Shown: positions 45,735-55,507 of the stretch, piece after piece | Position numbering within the stretch: the stretch's first letter is position 1 | How the letters are laid out: every line of letters begins with the position of its first letter | NCBI RefSeq assembly: GCF_002005105.1 | Contig: NZ_MSCV01000035.1 | Span: forward strand, 1 to 64,000 | From: Methylocaldum sp. 14B | Lineage (GTDB): Bacteria; Pseudomonadota; Gammaproteobacteria; Methylococcales; Methylococcaceae | Reading direction: 5' to 3' | Length of the DNA stretch: 64,000 bases | Program-made: the position numbers and the translations under genes | Notes under the pieces: generated by a model | What the model saw: only the letters and a program-made list of their open reading frames with translations | Told to the model about the DNA's origin: nothing | The model's database searches: none

Positions 45735-47125
45735 TGCACCGCGCCGTTCTGAACCGGTTTCACGTCATGGGTACGCGCCGGCGCCGATACACGGCCTTCG
45801 CCGTCGACCGCTCGGCTCAGATCCAGAAGTACGCCCGAAGTCTGGGCGAAGACCTCCCGACGCACTCGCGCTTCATAGAGCACGTTGTCGATGTCGCGCG
45901 TCAGGGTGACGATGGCTTGCTCGATGTCGTCCCCGGCTTCGGAGGCGAAGATGTTCGGTTCCATGCGGCCGGTCAGCAGCAAACGCCGCAGCATCAGGGC
46001 ACGCTCCAGGTTGAGTGCGGTCGCCGCTTCCCCGGCCAGTTTGCCCATGGCCACGGCCTGCTCCTGAGCGGTCGGGAGTTTTCGGATGGCTTCGATGACC
46101 TCGCGGGTCATCAGGGTACCGGGCGACGAGACCTTTTCCAGATTGGCCGGCGTCGGATCGAGACCGCCGTTCACCAGATTCGTCAGCGCGTTCAGCAGAG
46201 TGGCCTTGTCCTGCTCGATCTTGGGCAGGAGGCCATGTCCCGGTGTCGCATTGCGCGGGCTGTTCTTCTGGGTCCTGATGTCGGCGTCGCCCAATACGTA
46301 GACGGCAAACGCGGTGGCTTCGCTCGGAGTCTTCCACATTTTCGCGAGGGCCGGTACCGCTCCATCGGCAGGCGCCGCGCTTGGATCGGTGACGCTACGT
46401 CCCAGTTCGATGTTATAGCCGGCGCGCACGGTGTCGGTAATCACCCGGATCGGCGGCTGATTCTGACCCCCGGCGCGGGTGCCGCCGAGCCAGGGGACGC
46501 CGTTCGAACCGGAGTTGTTTTCCACGGAGTCCTTGGCCGAAGCCACGTCCACCGGCGAGGAATTGACCCCGCCGGTACCCATTTGAAGTTTCCAGTCGTA
46601 GCCCTTCGCCAGGGTGATCCAGCGGTCGAAGGGGTTCTTCCCCTGGGCGATCTCCTGCTGCATCTGCTCGCAGCTCTTGGTGGCCAGGGAGATAGTGGCC
46701 TGCGCGCGCAAGAGGGCATTGTGAAAGAGATCGTACAGTCCCGGATTGGCCCGTTGCAGGATCAGCGCGGGCAAGGCGGCAATCGCGCCGGTGGCGGCGG
46801 TCACCATCTGCTGCATCATCTGCTCGGCGCCGGATTTGACGTTGTTGAGGATGTTGGTGACGCCTAATACCGGGTTGAAGTTGCCGCAGTTGTAACCCAG
46901 CCCCAGGTCCAGGGCGCCGCCCAGCGTCACCGTGGTGACGTTGCGGTTGGCGGCGGCGGAAATGGCTTCGGCTCCGCCGATCTTGTAGTACCAGTCGCTG
47001 CTTCGTGCCGGGGCAACGATCTCGGCGGACGATGACGAGACCAGGAGGAGCGACAGCGCCGCGAGTCCCCGAATGGTCGTGGCGAGGTTTGGTGAAGAGA
47101 GGCTTCGGGTATCGAATAGCATCAT
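45731..47125 (-). CDS. ICE protein, PFL_4711 family (TIGR03755), periplasmic
   Basis: 464 residues from the first of two adjacent ATGs at 47125, overlapping the TraU-like gene by 4 bases. Signal peptide (LAALSLLLVSSSSAE). Conserved-looking segments: WYYKIGGAEAISAAAN, LGLGYNCGNFNPVLGVTN and the Cys in KSCEQMQQEIAQGKNPFDRW. TraH-like role in F-type pilus assembly is assumed for this family. The C-terminal half is helical, with few cysteines. Confidence 0.85.
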   Translation of the reverse strand: MMLFDTRSLSSPNLATTIRGLAALSLLLVSSSSAEIVAPARSSDWYYKIGGAEAISAAANRNVTTVTLGGALDLGLGYNCGNFNPVLGVTNILNNVKSGAEQMMQQMVTAATGAIAALPALILQRANPGLYDLFHNALLRAQATISLATKSCEQMQQEIAQGKNPFDRWITLAKGYDWKLQMGTGGVNSSPVDVASAKDSVENNSGSNGVPWLGGTRAGGQNQPPIRVITDTVRAGYNIELGRSVTDPSAAPADGAVPALAKMWKTPSEATAFAVYVLGDADIRTQKNSPRNATPGHGLLPKIEQDKATLLNALTNLVNGGLDPTPANLEKVSSPGTLMTREVIEAIRKLPTAQEQAVAMGKLAGEAATALNLERALMLRRLLLTGRMEPNIFASEAGDDIEQAIVTLTRDIDNVLYEARVRREVFAQTSGVLLDLSRAVDGEGRVSAPARTHDVKPVQNGAVH

Positions 47126-48168
47126 GGCGGAAACTCGCGAAAATCGATGGCGCCGATGAAGGCGCCCTTGACCTGACAGCATTTGTAGGGACGCCATAAC
47201 GTCCAGGCGTAATCGCCGCTCTCCGCCCCCTTGCCGCCGGCCCAGCCGGCGATGCCGGCGAGCGTGTCGTTCCGGCCGAAGGTCTCGCAGCTTTTCGACT
47301 GCTTCGGCAGGAGTATCTGCCATTGTCCGGTTCCGGGATCGCCTTCCTTCAGGGCACCCGGCGTCCAGACCATCATCCGGTCCTTGATCTTCCGCTCCTC
47401 TTGGCCGGAACCGAGCGGAATGTAGACGTGCGGTTGCAGCGTTCGGGTGACCACATCGCCGGCGCGTTGCGCGGTCACCGCCGCCGCCTTGGGATCCTCG
47501 GCCTGGGTGGTGAAACCCGAGCGGGGATAGACCGCGCCCCAGGTGTTCAGCGGAAACTGTCCGATCTCGCGCATCCCCGGAATCCAGGACTGCGGATAGA
47601 TCACCTCCGGGATGCTCCAGCGCCAGGCGATGGCATCCAGGGCGGAGAGAAAATAGGGCTGGAACGAGTTGGCCTGGGAAGGGCACACATAGCCGCTGCC
47701 CAAAGTGCCGGCGAGCGACGCGAGCGGAAACCCGATGGCGTCCACCTCCTTGAAAATCAGATCGGTATGGTTCGGCTGCTCCCGGTCGGGCCGACCGGGC
47801 ACGCCGTCGGTGGCGATGCCGCCGCCGAACAGGTCGGGCAGGGGGCCGCCCAAGGCGGATAGGACCGCCGCCCCGCCGCCGGTTTCGACACCGGCCAGGA
47901 GGCTCCGCATTTCCAGCCAGGGATTGCCGGCGAGGCCGTTGTAGCTGCTGACCACCAGATCCGGGTTGTAATGGCCGACCTTGACCGAGGTGCGGACCTT
48001 GCAGCCGAAGGGCGTGCAGACCAGCCACAAACAGACCCCCACGGGACGATAGCCGATGCACGAGGGGCTCAGGGCACTCGCGGTGATGGTCGCCGTGTCG
48101 ATGGTCTCGGCCGGAAGCGCGGATGCATGGACGGCCACCAGGCAGGCGGCCACCCGCGATAGCGTCAT
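47122..48168 (-). CDS. ICE TraU-family protein, PFL_4710 (TIGR03756)
   Basis: 348 residues. Signal peptide MTLSRVAACLVAVHASALPA. Cysteine-rich exported protein: SPSCIGYRPVGVCLWLVCTP FGCK at ~35-57 and PYKCCQVKG near the end, as in TraU. TraU-like proteins act in the periplasm in pilus assembly and DNA transfer; disulfides are expected. Start overlaps the preceding gene by 4 bases. Confidence 0.88.
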   Translation of the reverse strand: MTLSRVAACLVAVHASALPAETIDTATITASALSPSCIGYRPVGVCLWLVCTPFGCKVRTSVKVGHYNPDLVVSSYNGLAGNPWLEMRSLLAGVETGGGAAVLSALGGPLPDLFGGGIATDGVPGRPDREQPNHTDLIFKEVDAIGFPLASLAGTLGSGYVCPSQANSFQPYFLSALDAIAWRWSIPEVIYPQSWIPGMREIGQFPLNTWGAVYPRSGFTTQAEDPKAAAVTAQRAGDVVTRTLQPHVYIPLGSGQEERKIKDRMMVWTPGALKEGDPGTGQWQILLPKQSKSCETFGRNDTLAGIAGWAGGKGAESGDYAWTLWRPYKCCQVKGAFIGAIDFREFPP

Positions 48169-48599
48169 GGCGTTTGCACCTCCTTCCAGCGGTGGTAACG
48201 GGCCAGCGCGTCGACGAGGTCGGTGACCCCGTAGAGGACGGCCCTCCCGTCGAAGACCACCGCCGGGTATCGATCGATGCCGTAAGTCATGGCCTGGGTA
48301 TGGCCTTGATAGGCTTGCAGGAACCGCTGTCGAAGCTCGCCGAACGAAGCGGAAAACCGTTGCCGGACGACCTGCAGTGCTTCCGCTTCGGTGTTCGGAA
48401 GACCGCCGCTCAGGGTTTCCTCCAATCCGGCCGGGGCGCCGAGGTCGTGGATCGTCACGCGCGCTCCGCTTCGTTGCCGAATGTCCTCGAGCCCGGTAAC
48501 GGGAAAACGGCTGTCGGTGAAGACCTCCATCGTTTCCGGTCCATCCGCCCGGAGACTCGTTGCGAGCAGGAACAGAGACAGCGCGAGAAGAACGTTCAT
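48165..48599 (-). CDS. ICE protein, PFL_4709 family (TIGR03757), periplasmic
   Basis: 144 residues. Signal MNVLLALSLFLLATSLRADG; then a thioredoxin-like pattern without a CxxC (METMEVFTDSRFPVTGLED; YPAVVFDGRAVLYGVTDL with the cis-Pro-like turn). Resembles the C-terminal part of TrbC/TraW-type proteins. The 4-base ATGA overlap with the ATPase gene supports the start at 48599. Confidence 0.82.
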   Translation of the reverse strand: MNVLLALSLFLLATSLRADGPETMEVFTDSRFPVTGLEDIRQRSGARVTIHDLGAPAGLEETLSGGLPNTEAEALQVVRQRFSASFGELRQRFLQAYQGHTQAMTYGIDRYPAVVFDGRAVLYGVTDLVDALARYHRWKEVQTP

Positions 48600-51382
48600 G
48601 TCGTACCTCTTTTTGCGGCGATCCGTTCTGCGATCATCAGAGCCGCTTCCAGCTCCGAACAGCCATGCTGCTTCATCAACTCGGCGCGCTGGGCCTTCTC
48701 GTCCTTTTCGGTCATGGCCAGGGCCAGCGCTATCGGCGGCGGGACGTTGCGGAACAGTGCCGCCAGCTGGTCGGTGAGCACCACCCCCTCGACATACTGG
48801 CCGGGCGATTTGCGGGCCGCCAGCAGCAGGGCCTTCTGTTCTTCGCTGAGATCGCGGAAGCGGGCGATCTGGTTGATCTCGTCCTTGGGCATCACCAGGC
48901 ACAGCCACCATTCCAGCATGGTCAGCATCCTCCGGCTCGCATCCGGGAAGTCCTCGAGATTCTGCGTGGCGATCCAGAACCAGGCGCCGAGCTTGCGCCA
49001 CATCTTGGTGATCTTGATGACGTATGGGGCGAGGAGGGGATTGGTGGTGATGATATGGCCTTCGTCGGTGATGACGAGGGTCGGCCGGTGATCGTGCTGG
49101 GTGCGTTCGACCAGGGCGTTGATGTGGTTCATCAGGCCGACGTAGGCGACGGTGAGCTTGTCCTGGTAATCCTCGCGGGCCAGGATGCCGAGATCGACCA
49201 GGGTCACGTCCACCTCCGGCCAGGGCCGGCCGGGCCGGTTGAAGAGATGCGCCTCGATGCTGCCGGGCGAGCAGAACAGGGCCAGCGCGTCCGCCATGTC
49301 CTGGGCGCGCTCGGCGCGGCGTTCGGCGAGATCCCGGCGTCCCCGCAGGGCTTTCACGACGTCCTCCGGCAGCACCTGATCGCGGCCGCTCGCCGAGACG
49401 TTCTTCGAGGCCTCCAGCATCGCCTCCCGGATCAACAGGCGATCGGCGCGGGTCAGGCGATTGTCCTCGCGGATATCGCCGCCGGTGATCATGATCCGGG
49501 CGGAGATTTCCATCTCCCCCAAAATGTCGCGGTCGTCGTCCTCCAACTCGGTTTCTTCATCGTCATTCGAATCCCGCTCGGCAACGAGCGCGAGATCGAG
49601 CCGCCGTTTCCGCTTCGGATCGAGCAGCTTCAAGGCATCGGCGAAAGGCGGCAGGCTCACGTCGGCGGAAGGTGAGATCATCACCTGCTTCACGCTGAAG
49701 CCCTGGGCCTGGAGATACTGCCCCAAGAGTCCGAAGGAATTCCCCACCTCGACCAGAAAGATGCGCGGCCGGTGCACGGCCAGGACGTGCAGGATCAGAT
49801 AGCACAGCATGGCCGATTTGCCCGCCCCGGTCGGTCCGACGATGAGGGCATGGGCGTTTTTCTTGCGATCGTGCAGGTTGAGAGGGTCGAAAGTGAGCGG
49901 CTCGCCGCCCCGGTTGAAGAACAGCATGCCGGGATGGCCGGTCCCGGTGGAGCGTCCGTACAGCGGCAGCAGGTGGGCGATATGCCGCGAGAACATGAAC
50001 CGCGACCGCCGGATTTCCCGACGGTCGAACTTGGGATCGTAGGCCATGGGAAGGTTCCGGATATAGCTGTCCAGCGCGCACAGATCCTGCCGTTCGTGGA
50101 TGGGCCGAATGTTGTTGGCCATCAATAACGAATTGACGCGGTTGACCTTGGCCTGCAGATCGGCCTCGTCATCGCCCCGGACGTAGAAGACGGTCTGAAC
50201 CGGAAAGATCTTGTTGCCCTTGGCTACCCAAATCTGGGCCTGTTTCGCGTCCTCGCCGGCCAGTTTGGCTTCGGCGTAATCGCCGAAGGCGGCGCGTTCG
50301 ATGCGCACCAGGTGATTCCGGATTTCGTCCTGGGCCTGGATCGTGATGGTCATCGCCATGACCGTGTGCTCCGGCATGCGGTCGAATACCGAGAACACGT
50401 GATCGCCGATCCGCCGTTCCAGACCGATCTGGCCGATGCCGGGAATCTGCGTCAGGCCCTGTACGGTGATGGCCCGATGCGGCAGTCCGTCGAACCACCA
50501 CAGCCCCCGCTCGGGGTCCGAACTCGGCAGACCCAGCATCAGTTGCTCGGCGAAATCGTAGCCGTACGGGCGCTCCTCGATGGCATCGCCCGGATAAGGC
50601 GCCAGTTTCAGCAGCGCCTCGGTATCGCCGTCCGTGGTGGGCGGATGCGGATTGAGCCAGCGGAACAGCCAATAATAGAGATCCGCCCCGCCGCAGCGTC
50701 GTGCCGAGATGCCTGCCGATTCCAGGGCGGTCACCAGCCGTCCTGCGACATCGTTCAGTTCCTGTTCCGCAGTCGGATCGCTAAACGGCAGCGGCCCTGG
50801 CGGACGCCGCCGGTACAGCACGGCCCGGACCCGGCGTTGCCGGCCCTGCCAGGGACCGCCGGTGACCAATTCGTCCAGGAACAAGCCGCCGGGGCGGGAG
50901 ATGTCCCGTAGGTGCTCCCGCAGAATGCCGAACCAGGTCTTCGAAAACGCCATCTTCCTGGCATCGTTGCGGGCATAACGCTCGATCTCGTCCACCAATC
51001 GATCGAGCCGTGCCTCGTCCTGCACGTACACCTGCAGAATCCAGGGTTCCTGACTCTCTGGAATCGCCCCGGTCAACACCGTTTGCAGCTTGTCGCGGAA
51101 ATCCTGCAGCCAGGCCTGTGGCCTCGCTTCGGTGCCGGCCGCCCGCAGTTCGAATAGGGCGCCGAGGCTGCAGCCGTCGTCCAACAGGAAGGCCTGGGTT
51201 TCAGGATCGTATTCCAGCCAGGGCAGCAGATTGGTGAACGAGGTCGGGCGCTCGTACATCTTCCGAATGCGTGCCACGGTCGGAGGGCCGTCCGTGGCGC
51301 GGCGGCCGTAGCGGACGGTTTCCTTGGGTGCTCCCCGAATTTCCGATGTGCTTTTCAGCCAACCGAAGGAAAACAGAGTCAT
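48596..51382 (-). CDS. traC: Conjugative transfer ATPase, TraC/VirB4 type (PFL_4706 family, TIGR03744)
   Basis: 928 residues from the ATG at 51382 (GGTGAGG site; a frame start at 51460 adds a non-family tail). The N-terminal TraC_F-type domain is followed by the P-loop domain: Walker A ALIVGPTGAGKSAMLCYLIL at ~500-520, Walker B TLVITDEGHIITTNP, and the late conserved region KMWRKLGAWFWIATQNLEDF. An acidic insert (DSNDDEETELEDDDRD) lies between. Powers type IV secretion assembly at the inner membrane. Central gene of the mating-pair operon. Confidence 0.92.
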   Translation of the reverse strand: MTLFSFGWLKSTSEIRGAPKETVRYGRRATDGPPTVARIRKMYERPTSFTNLLPWLEYDPETQAFLLDDGCSLGALFELRAAGTEARPQAWLQDFRDKLQTVLTGAIPESQEPWILQVYVQDEARLDRLVDEIERYARNDARKMAFSKTWFGILREHLRDISRPGGLFLDELVTGGPWQGRQRRVRAVLYRRRPPGPLPFSDPTAEQELNDVAGRLVTALESAGISARRCGGADLYYWLFRWLNPHPPTTDGDTEALLKLAPYPGDAIEERPYGYDFAEQLMLGLPSSDPERGLWWFDGLPHRAITVQGLTQIPGIGQIGLERRIGDHVFSVFDRMPEHTVMAMTITIQAQDEIRNHLVRIERAAFGDYAEAKLAGEDAKQAQIWVAKGNKIFPVQTVFYVRGDDEADLQAKVNRVNSLLMANNIRPIHERQDLCALDSYIRNLPMAYDPKFDRREIRRSRFMFSRHIAHLLPLYGRSTGTGHPGMLFFNRGGEPLTFDPLNLHDRKKNAHALIVGPTGAGKSAMLCYLILHVLAVHRPRIFLVEVGNSFGLLGQYLQAQGFSVKQVMISPSADVSLPPFADALKLLDPKRKRRLDLALVAERDSNDDEETELEDDDRDILGEMEISARIMITGGDIREDNRLTRADRLLIREAMLEASKNVSASGRDQVLPEDVVKALRGRRDLAERRAERAQDMADALALFCSPGSIEAHLFNRPGRPWPEVDVTLVDLGILAREDYQDKLTVAYVGLMNHINALVERTQHDHRPTLVITDEGHIITTNPLLAPYVIKITKMWRKLGAWFWIATQNLEDFPDASRRMLTMLEWWLCLVMPKDEINQIARFRDLSEEQKALLLAARKSPGQYVEGVVLTDQLAALFRNVPPPIALALAMTEKDEKAQRAELMKQHGCSELEAALMIAERIAAKRGTT

Positions 51383-51392
51383 CGGCTCGACC

Positions 51393-51797
51393 TCACCGCC
51401 CCTCGACCTCCCCCGGCAAGGCATATTCCACCGTTTCGTACAGGGGGAAACGGGTGGCATAGCCCGGCACCGGATAGCCCTTGGGGGAAAGATGGGGGAA
51501 CACGTACATCACCAGGCTGGGATTCGGCAGGCGCGGAAACACCGCCTGGATCTCGGCGTCGGCGTCACGGGTGTAGCCGTCGAGGTTCGAGGGAGTGTCC
51601 GCCACGCCGCGCCTGCCCATGTCGATGCGGGCATTGCGGAAACGCTGCCGGGTATGCTCGAAATGGGCGTCGTAGACCTCCTTCATGGTGGGGCCGGTAT
51701 GCGGCAGGATGGTGTCCTTGCTGCCGGTGGCGCAGCCCGAAAGCAGGCTAATCGAGACCGTTGCGATCGCTATCCGTCTCATGGCTCGTCCGGGCAT
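51393..51797 (-). CDS. Conjugative transfer region lipoprotein (TIGR03751 family)
   Basis: 134 residues from the ATG at 51797 (GGAGG ~9 bases upstream), overlapping the end of the VirB10-like gene by 50 bases; an ATG at 51782 is possible. Lipoprotein signal with lipobox LLSGC. The mature part starts ATGSKDTILPHTGPTMKEVYD, a family-typical pattern. VirB7/TraV-like partner of the outer-membrane core is likely. Confidence 0.85.
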   Translation of the reverse strand: MPGRAMRRIAIATVSISLLSGCATGSKDTILPHTGPTMKEVYDAHFEHTRQRFRNARIDMGRRGVADTPSNLDGYTRDADAEIQAVFPRLPNPSLVMYVFPHLSPKGYPVPGYATRFPLYETVEYALPGEVEGR

Positions 51798-53205
51798 AAT
51801 TGAGCTTCCTCCCGCGGGGTTCGAAATCGATGGGTAGTTCGCGGTCCACATGTACGGCGATTTCGGCGCCGGTGCCGACGAAGACCACGTCGAAGGATTG
51901 CGCCTGGCGTTCGGCGATCCACCGCGCCACCTCGTCGGCCCCGCCGGAGACGGTCTCACCGATGGCGAACTTGGCGGGATCGCCGGTCACGGCGCTGGTG
52001 AAACCGCCGGTGAACGGCGACGTGGTGACGGTCGTCTGCGAACGGGCATAGGCGTTGCCGGCCACTTCGATGCCTCTGGCCAGGATGCGCCCGCCCAGAA
52101 AGCCGACGGCATTGGTGATGCGCTGGCCGGTGACGCAGGGAATGCCGCGCCGGTCGGAGATCCAGCCGAGGGGCTTGTCGGCGTTGCCGGTCGTCGCCGG
52201 TTGACCCGAAGCTTGAGCGCTCTGCTGAGTCTTTTGCTGCAGGCTCTGGTCGTCGGACGACAGGGTGCGAATCGTGCCGTCGTCGAACACGTAGGTCACG
52301 GAATGGATCGCGCCCCGGACGCAGGACAGCGTCCAGTCGCCGATGGCGGTGCCAGTGAAGATCATGCCGTCGACGCCGGGAACCTCGAGACCGTTGGCGG
52401 CCAGGTTCTCGCTGCCGACGATGACCTTGAAAGGGTAGGGGTCCTCCACTTGACCCTTGATCGGCACCCGGCCGAGGAGGGCCGTCATGCCGGTCGAGCC
52501 CACCAGGGTGGCGTTGCGCGGTACGGTGTAGGCGGGTTCCGGCGGCGGTGGAGTATTCGGCTGGCCCGACGGCCCGCCCCCGAACCCCGCATGGTCGAGA
52601 ATCGGATTGCCCTCCGTGCCGGCCTCGTGTAGCAGGCTTCCGCCGTCCTGCACGGCGGTTCTGGCCTTGCCCGCCAGGGCACCGACCGACGAGCCGGCCT
52701 TCTGCATCAGCGTAGGCCCCAAGGGTTCCACCCAGGCCAGCCCGTCCAGTCCCGCCACATCGTCCAGGCCCAAACCCGGCGGAATATCGCCGCCGGCGGT
52801 CGGCGCCGGTGGTGCGGTATGGGTCCCGATCCGGGCGGCCACCGCATCCAGCCGGTTTGACAGCTGGGCGATGGCGGAATCCCGTTCGCCCAGGGCCTCC
52901 CGGCGCAGGTCTTCCTTCACCTGATGGCTGACCTGGGCGGCGATTTCGTTGCGCTGTTGCAGCAGATTCTGGTTTTCGCGGCGGAGTTGGTCGGTCTGCG
53001 ATTTCATGTCGGCCACCTGGGCCGTGAGCGAACGGATCGTGTCCGCCGGCGAATCGGCATCCGGCGCGGGCGGCTTCGGCACTTCGCTGAGGAAGCCCGC
53101 CGGGTTCCCGGACTCATGCTTGCGGGAACAGGATTTGACGCCGATGAACAGCACCATGCAGATGGCCAAGGCCCCCAACAGCGGCAACAACTTGTTAGCG
53201 CCCAT
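51748..53205 (-). CDS. ICE VirB10/TraB-like protein, PFL_4705 family (TIGR03752)
   Basis: 485 residues. One N-terminal membrane helix (LLPLLGALAICMVLFIGVKS), then a coiled coil (VADMKSQTDQLRRENQNLLQ) and a proline-rich region, then the C-terminal barrel domain (ATLVGSTGMTALLGRVPIKG; GMIFTGTAIGDWTLSCVRG). Spans the periplasm and links inner-membrane ATPases to the outer-membrane pore. It overlaps the preceding gene by 11 bases. Confidence 0.9.
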   Translation of the reverse strand: MGANKLLPLLGALAICMVLFIGVKSCSRKHESGNPAGFLSEVPKPPAPDADSPADTIRSLTAQVADMKSQTDQLRRENQNLLQQRNEIAAQVSHQVKEDLRREALGERDSAIAQLSNRLDAVAARIGTHTAPPAPTAGGDIPPGLGLDDVAGLDGLAWVEPLGPTLMQKAGSSVGALAGKARTAVQDGGSLLHEAGTEGNPILDHAGFGGGPSGQPNTPPPPEPAYTVPRNATLVGSTGMTALLGRVPIKGQVEDPYPFKVIVGSENLAANGLEVPGVDGMIFTGTAIGDWTLSCVRGAIHSVTYVFDDGTIRTLSSDDQSLQQKTQQSAQASGQPATTGNADKPLGWISDRRGIPCVTGQRITNAVGFLGGRILARGIEVAGNAYARSQTTVTTSPFTGGFTSAVTGDPAKFAIGETVSGGADEVARWIAERQAQSFDVVFVGTGAEIAVHVDRELPIDFEPRGRKLNYARTSHETDSDRNGLD

Positions 53206-54088
53206 CCAGCGCCTCCTCGAACGGCCGGTCGGAGATCAGATAGGCGGCGGTCGTATCCTTTTCATCGCCCCGGGGAAAGAGTCGGGCGTGCTGGAAGGCG
53301 CAGGTCAGCCAGGCGCCGCGCAGATTTCGGGGATCGAGCATCAGGTCATCGAAGGTTTTGTTGCGCAGCTTCACGGCGGTGACATAGAGCGCCCCCGAAC
53401 GCCAGGCGATTACCGGCGTCGCTTCCACCGCTCCGCCGCGGATCAGCTGGGACGTGGCCGACTGGACGACCGGCAAGCGGTAGACGCCTTCCGGCACCCG
53501 CAGCAGGCGTTCCGGGGCATAGAGATGTTGAGCCGCCATCCGGGTCAGGGTGACGTAGTCCTGCTGGGGCGGGCGTTTGACCTGCGATTCGCCTGATAGC
53601 CCGGAATGGGCCGCCCCTATCGCCGCCGTGCCGTCGCCCGTCTTCCGCGTGTTCTCGGGCAGCGTGACTTCGACCGGCGCGGCCGCACCGGTCTGTTCCG
53701 ATGCGGACAGGTCCACCAGATAGGTATTGCCCGAGCCGATGGCCTGCACCTGGATTCGATGCACCGGGAACGCTTTGTAGGCGGTCCAGTAGGCCGTGCC
53801 GTCGACGATCTGAGTGCGGAGCACGTCCTTGCCGAGATCGGAGGGGAATCCGACGCGGACCGGCACGGAAAACGAAACCATCCGCTCACGATTCACCGGC
53901 AAAGCGATGGAGAGAGGCATCTTGTTCCAGATCAGGCGTTCCGGTCCTGGCGAGTTCAAATCCACAGGTCCCGGTAGAGCCGGTTGGGTCAACGCCGGCT
54001 GGGCGACGGCGGGCGCCTGGGCCGGATCATCGGCGAAAGCAAGTCCCGCCACGACCATGCACATCACGATGGGCAGCTCAACTCTCAT
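53195..54088 (-). CDS. ICE TraK/VirB9-like protein, PFL_4704 family (TIGR03749)
   Basis: 297 residues. Signal MRVELPIVMCMVVAGLAFAD; then beta-rich sequence (ERLIWNKMPLSIALPVNRER; DYVTLTRMAAQHLYAPERLL). C-terminal half has WRSGALYVTAVKLRNKT. Secreted core component, expected to form the outer ring with the VirB10-like and lipoprotein partners. Start overlaps the preceding gene by 4 bases. Confidence 0.88.
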   Translation of the reverse strand: MRVELPIVMCMVVAGLAFADDPAQAPAVAQPALTQPALPGPVDLNSPGPERLIWNKMPLSIALPVNRERMVSFSVPVRVGFPSDLGKDVLRTQIVDGTAYWTAYKAFPVHRIQVQAIGSGNTYLVDLSASEQTGAAAPVEVTLPENTRKTGDGTAAIGAAHSGLSGESQVKRPPQQDYVTLTRMAAQHLYAPERLLRVPEGVYRLPVVQSATSQLIRGGAVEATPVIAWRSGALYVTAVKLRNKTFDDLMLDPRNLRGAWLTCAFQHARLFPRGDEKDTTAAYLISDRPFEEALDGR

Positions 54089-54744
54089 CCCCGTTGCTCC
54101 TGAGCCGGTTGACCGGGCTTCTCGGGTTCGAGGCGCTGCGGTCCCGGCGGGTCATAGCCGTCGAGCGCGAGCCCCCAGGGATTGGTTTCCGGGTTTACGT
54201 CGTAGCGGATCACCCGGAGCGGATACCGGACGGAGACGCTCTTTACGGACATGCCGCGGACGTGCTCGTCGATGTGGAGATCCAGCATGATCGTCCAGGC
54301 GCCGTTGCCGTGGATCGTGACGAGGCTTTCCTCATAGCCATGGCCCGGCACGTCCTGCACCGCGCGGATGCGGTCGGACAGTTCGCCGCGCTTGGCGCGC
54401 TGCTCCAGATCAGCCTTGAGTTCGTCGATGAAACGGGGCGTCAGATAAGCCGCCATGCGGTAGATGGCGACCCCGTAGTCCTTGTCGCCGCTGTCGGGCC
54501 AGTAATTGATCTGCTGAAAGATATAGCGGGCGAAGGCGTAGACGTTCTGAGGTTCCGGCGTCTCCGTCTTGAGCACCGCCCCGGAACGGAGGTCCGGCGG
54601 CAGATGCAGGCGCACATCCTTCTTGGCCTCCTCCCAGCCGTGCCAGAGCGCCAGAATGATGAGCAGCAAGGCGCCCGACAAGCCACGCAGGGTGGCGATA
54701 TGGGCCTTGAGGTTCTCGTTCTCGCTGCGGTAGCGGAAGCCCAT
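54085..54744 (-). CDS. ICE VirB8/TraE-like protein, PFL_4703 family (TIGR03746)
   Basis: 219 residues. Short cytoplasmic start (GFRYRSENENLKAHIATLRG), one membrane helix (GALLLIILALWHGWEEAKKD), then a periplasmic domain (YAFARYIFQQINYWPDSGDK; VRYPLRVIRYDVNPETNPWG). Inner-membrane assembly factor of the secretion channel. Seven bases separate it from the previous gene. Confidence 0.88.
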   Translation of the reverse strand: MGFRYRSENENLKAHIATLRGLSGALLLIILALWHGWEEAKKDVRLHLPPDLRSGAVLKTETPEPQNVYAFARYIFQQINYWPDSGDKDYGVAIYRMAAYLTPRFIDELKADLEQRAKRGELSDRIRAVQDVPGHGYEESLVTIHGNGAWTIMLDLHIDEHVRGMSVKSVSVRYPLRVIRYDVNPETNPWGLALDGYDPPGPQRLEPEKPGQPAQEQRG

Positions 54745-54750
54745 GCCGGC

Positions 54751-55107
54751 TTACCTCCTGCCATCCCGTCCCAGGCTCAATTGGCCCCGGTGGCGGAACA
54801 GCCCGCAGGACGACAAGCCCAGCCGATGCAGCGCGATGCGCAGCTTCTGCTGGAAATAGAAATCGGGACGCCCGCGCTTCAGCCGCTGGAACACCGTGGC
54901 GCCCAGCGTCACCGCGCCGATCACCACGATCAGCGCCCCGCCAAGGCCGATGGCGACGTTGCCGAACAGGAAACCGACCACCAGACCCGTCGGAAAGCAG
55001 ATGACTCCCGCCACCTTGATGGCGACAGACAGCTCCGAGTCGGAATAGCCCCGGAAGATCACCGGCTCGTGGTTGAGCCGGTCCGCGAGCATGTCGTCGT
55101 CCTCCAT
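54751..55107 (-). CDS. ICE small membrane protein, TIGR03750 (DUF3487) family
   Basis: 118 residues from the ATG at 55107 (MEDDDMLADRL; a second ATG at 55092 is possible). Two helices at ~28-70 (AGVICFPTGLVVGFLFGNVA; LGGALIVVIGAVTLGATVF), then the basic end RGRPDFYFQQKLRIALHRLG. TraL-like position and size. Begins 2 bases past the previous stop. Confidence 0.85.
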   Translation of the reverse strand: MEDDDMLADRLNHEPVIFRGYSDSELSVAIKVAGVICFPTGLVVGFLFGNVAIGLGGALIVVIGAVTLGATVFQRLKRGRPDFYFQQKLRIALHRLGLSSCGLFRHRGQLSLGRDGRR

Positions 55108-55109
55108 GA

Positions 55110-55466
55110 TCAGATGACGTTGGCGGCCTGGCCCAAGAGATACGACACGAACAGAAACACCGCCGCGCCGGCAACGTTGGACAAGCCGATTTCGCCCCAT
55201 TCCTTGCGGCCGTTCCGAACCTGATTCAGGTCGGCGAGCGCCATCCAGCCGAGCCAAAGGAACCCGGCTACGGCGAGAAACAGCCCGATGATGATGCCGC
55301 CGTCCTTGATATAGCCCTTGATGAGACCCAGCCAGTCCGAGGCCGCCGGAGCCGTGCTCGGCGCAACCGGCGCGGGCAGGGCCGCCAGCGCCTGGCCGGC
55401 GGCCACGGCATACACCAGGCCGACCGTTGCAAGACTTCGAAGCAGATGACGTTTGTTGGGATGCAT
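55110..55466 (-). CDS. ICE pilin-like membrane protein, PFL_4702 family (TIGR03745, DUF2976)
   Basis: 118 residues from the ATG at 55466 with a GGAG site. Signal-like helix LATVGLVYAVAAGQALA, then two hydrophobic helices (GGIIIGLFLAVAGFLWLGWM; VAGAAVFLFVSYLLGQAA) separated by a basic loop (NQVRNGRKEWGEI). This is the VirB2/TraA-like pilin layout of the element. Confidence 0.87.
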   Translation of the reverse strand: MHPNKRHLLRSLATVGLVYAVAAGQALAALPAPVAPSTAPAASDWLGLIKGYIKDGGIIIGLFLAVAGFLWLGWMALADLNQVRNGRKEWGEIGLSNVAGAAVFLFVSYLLGQAANVI

Positions 55467-55507
55467 GTGCTCACACTCCATTTGATCGAAGAGAGGCCAA
55501 ACGGCGA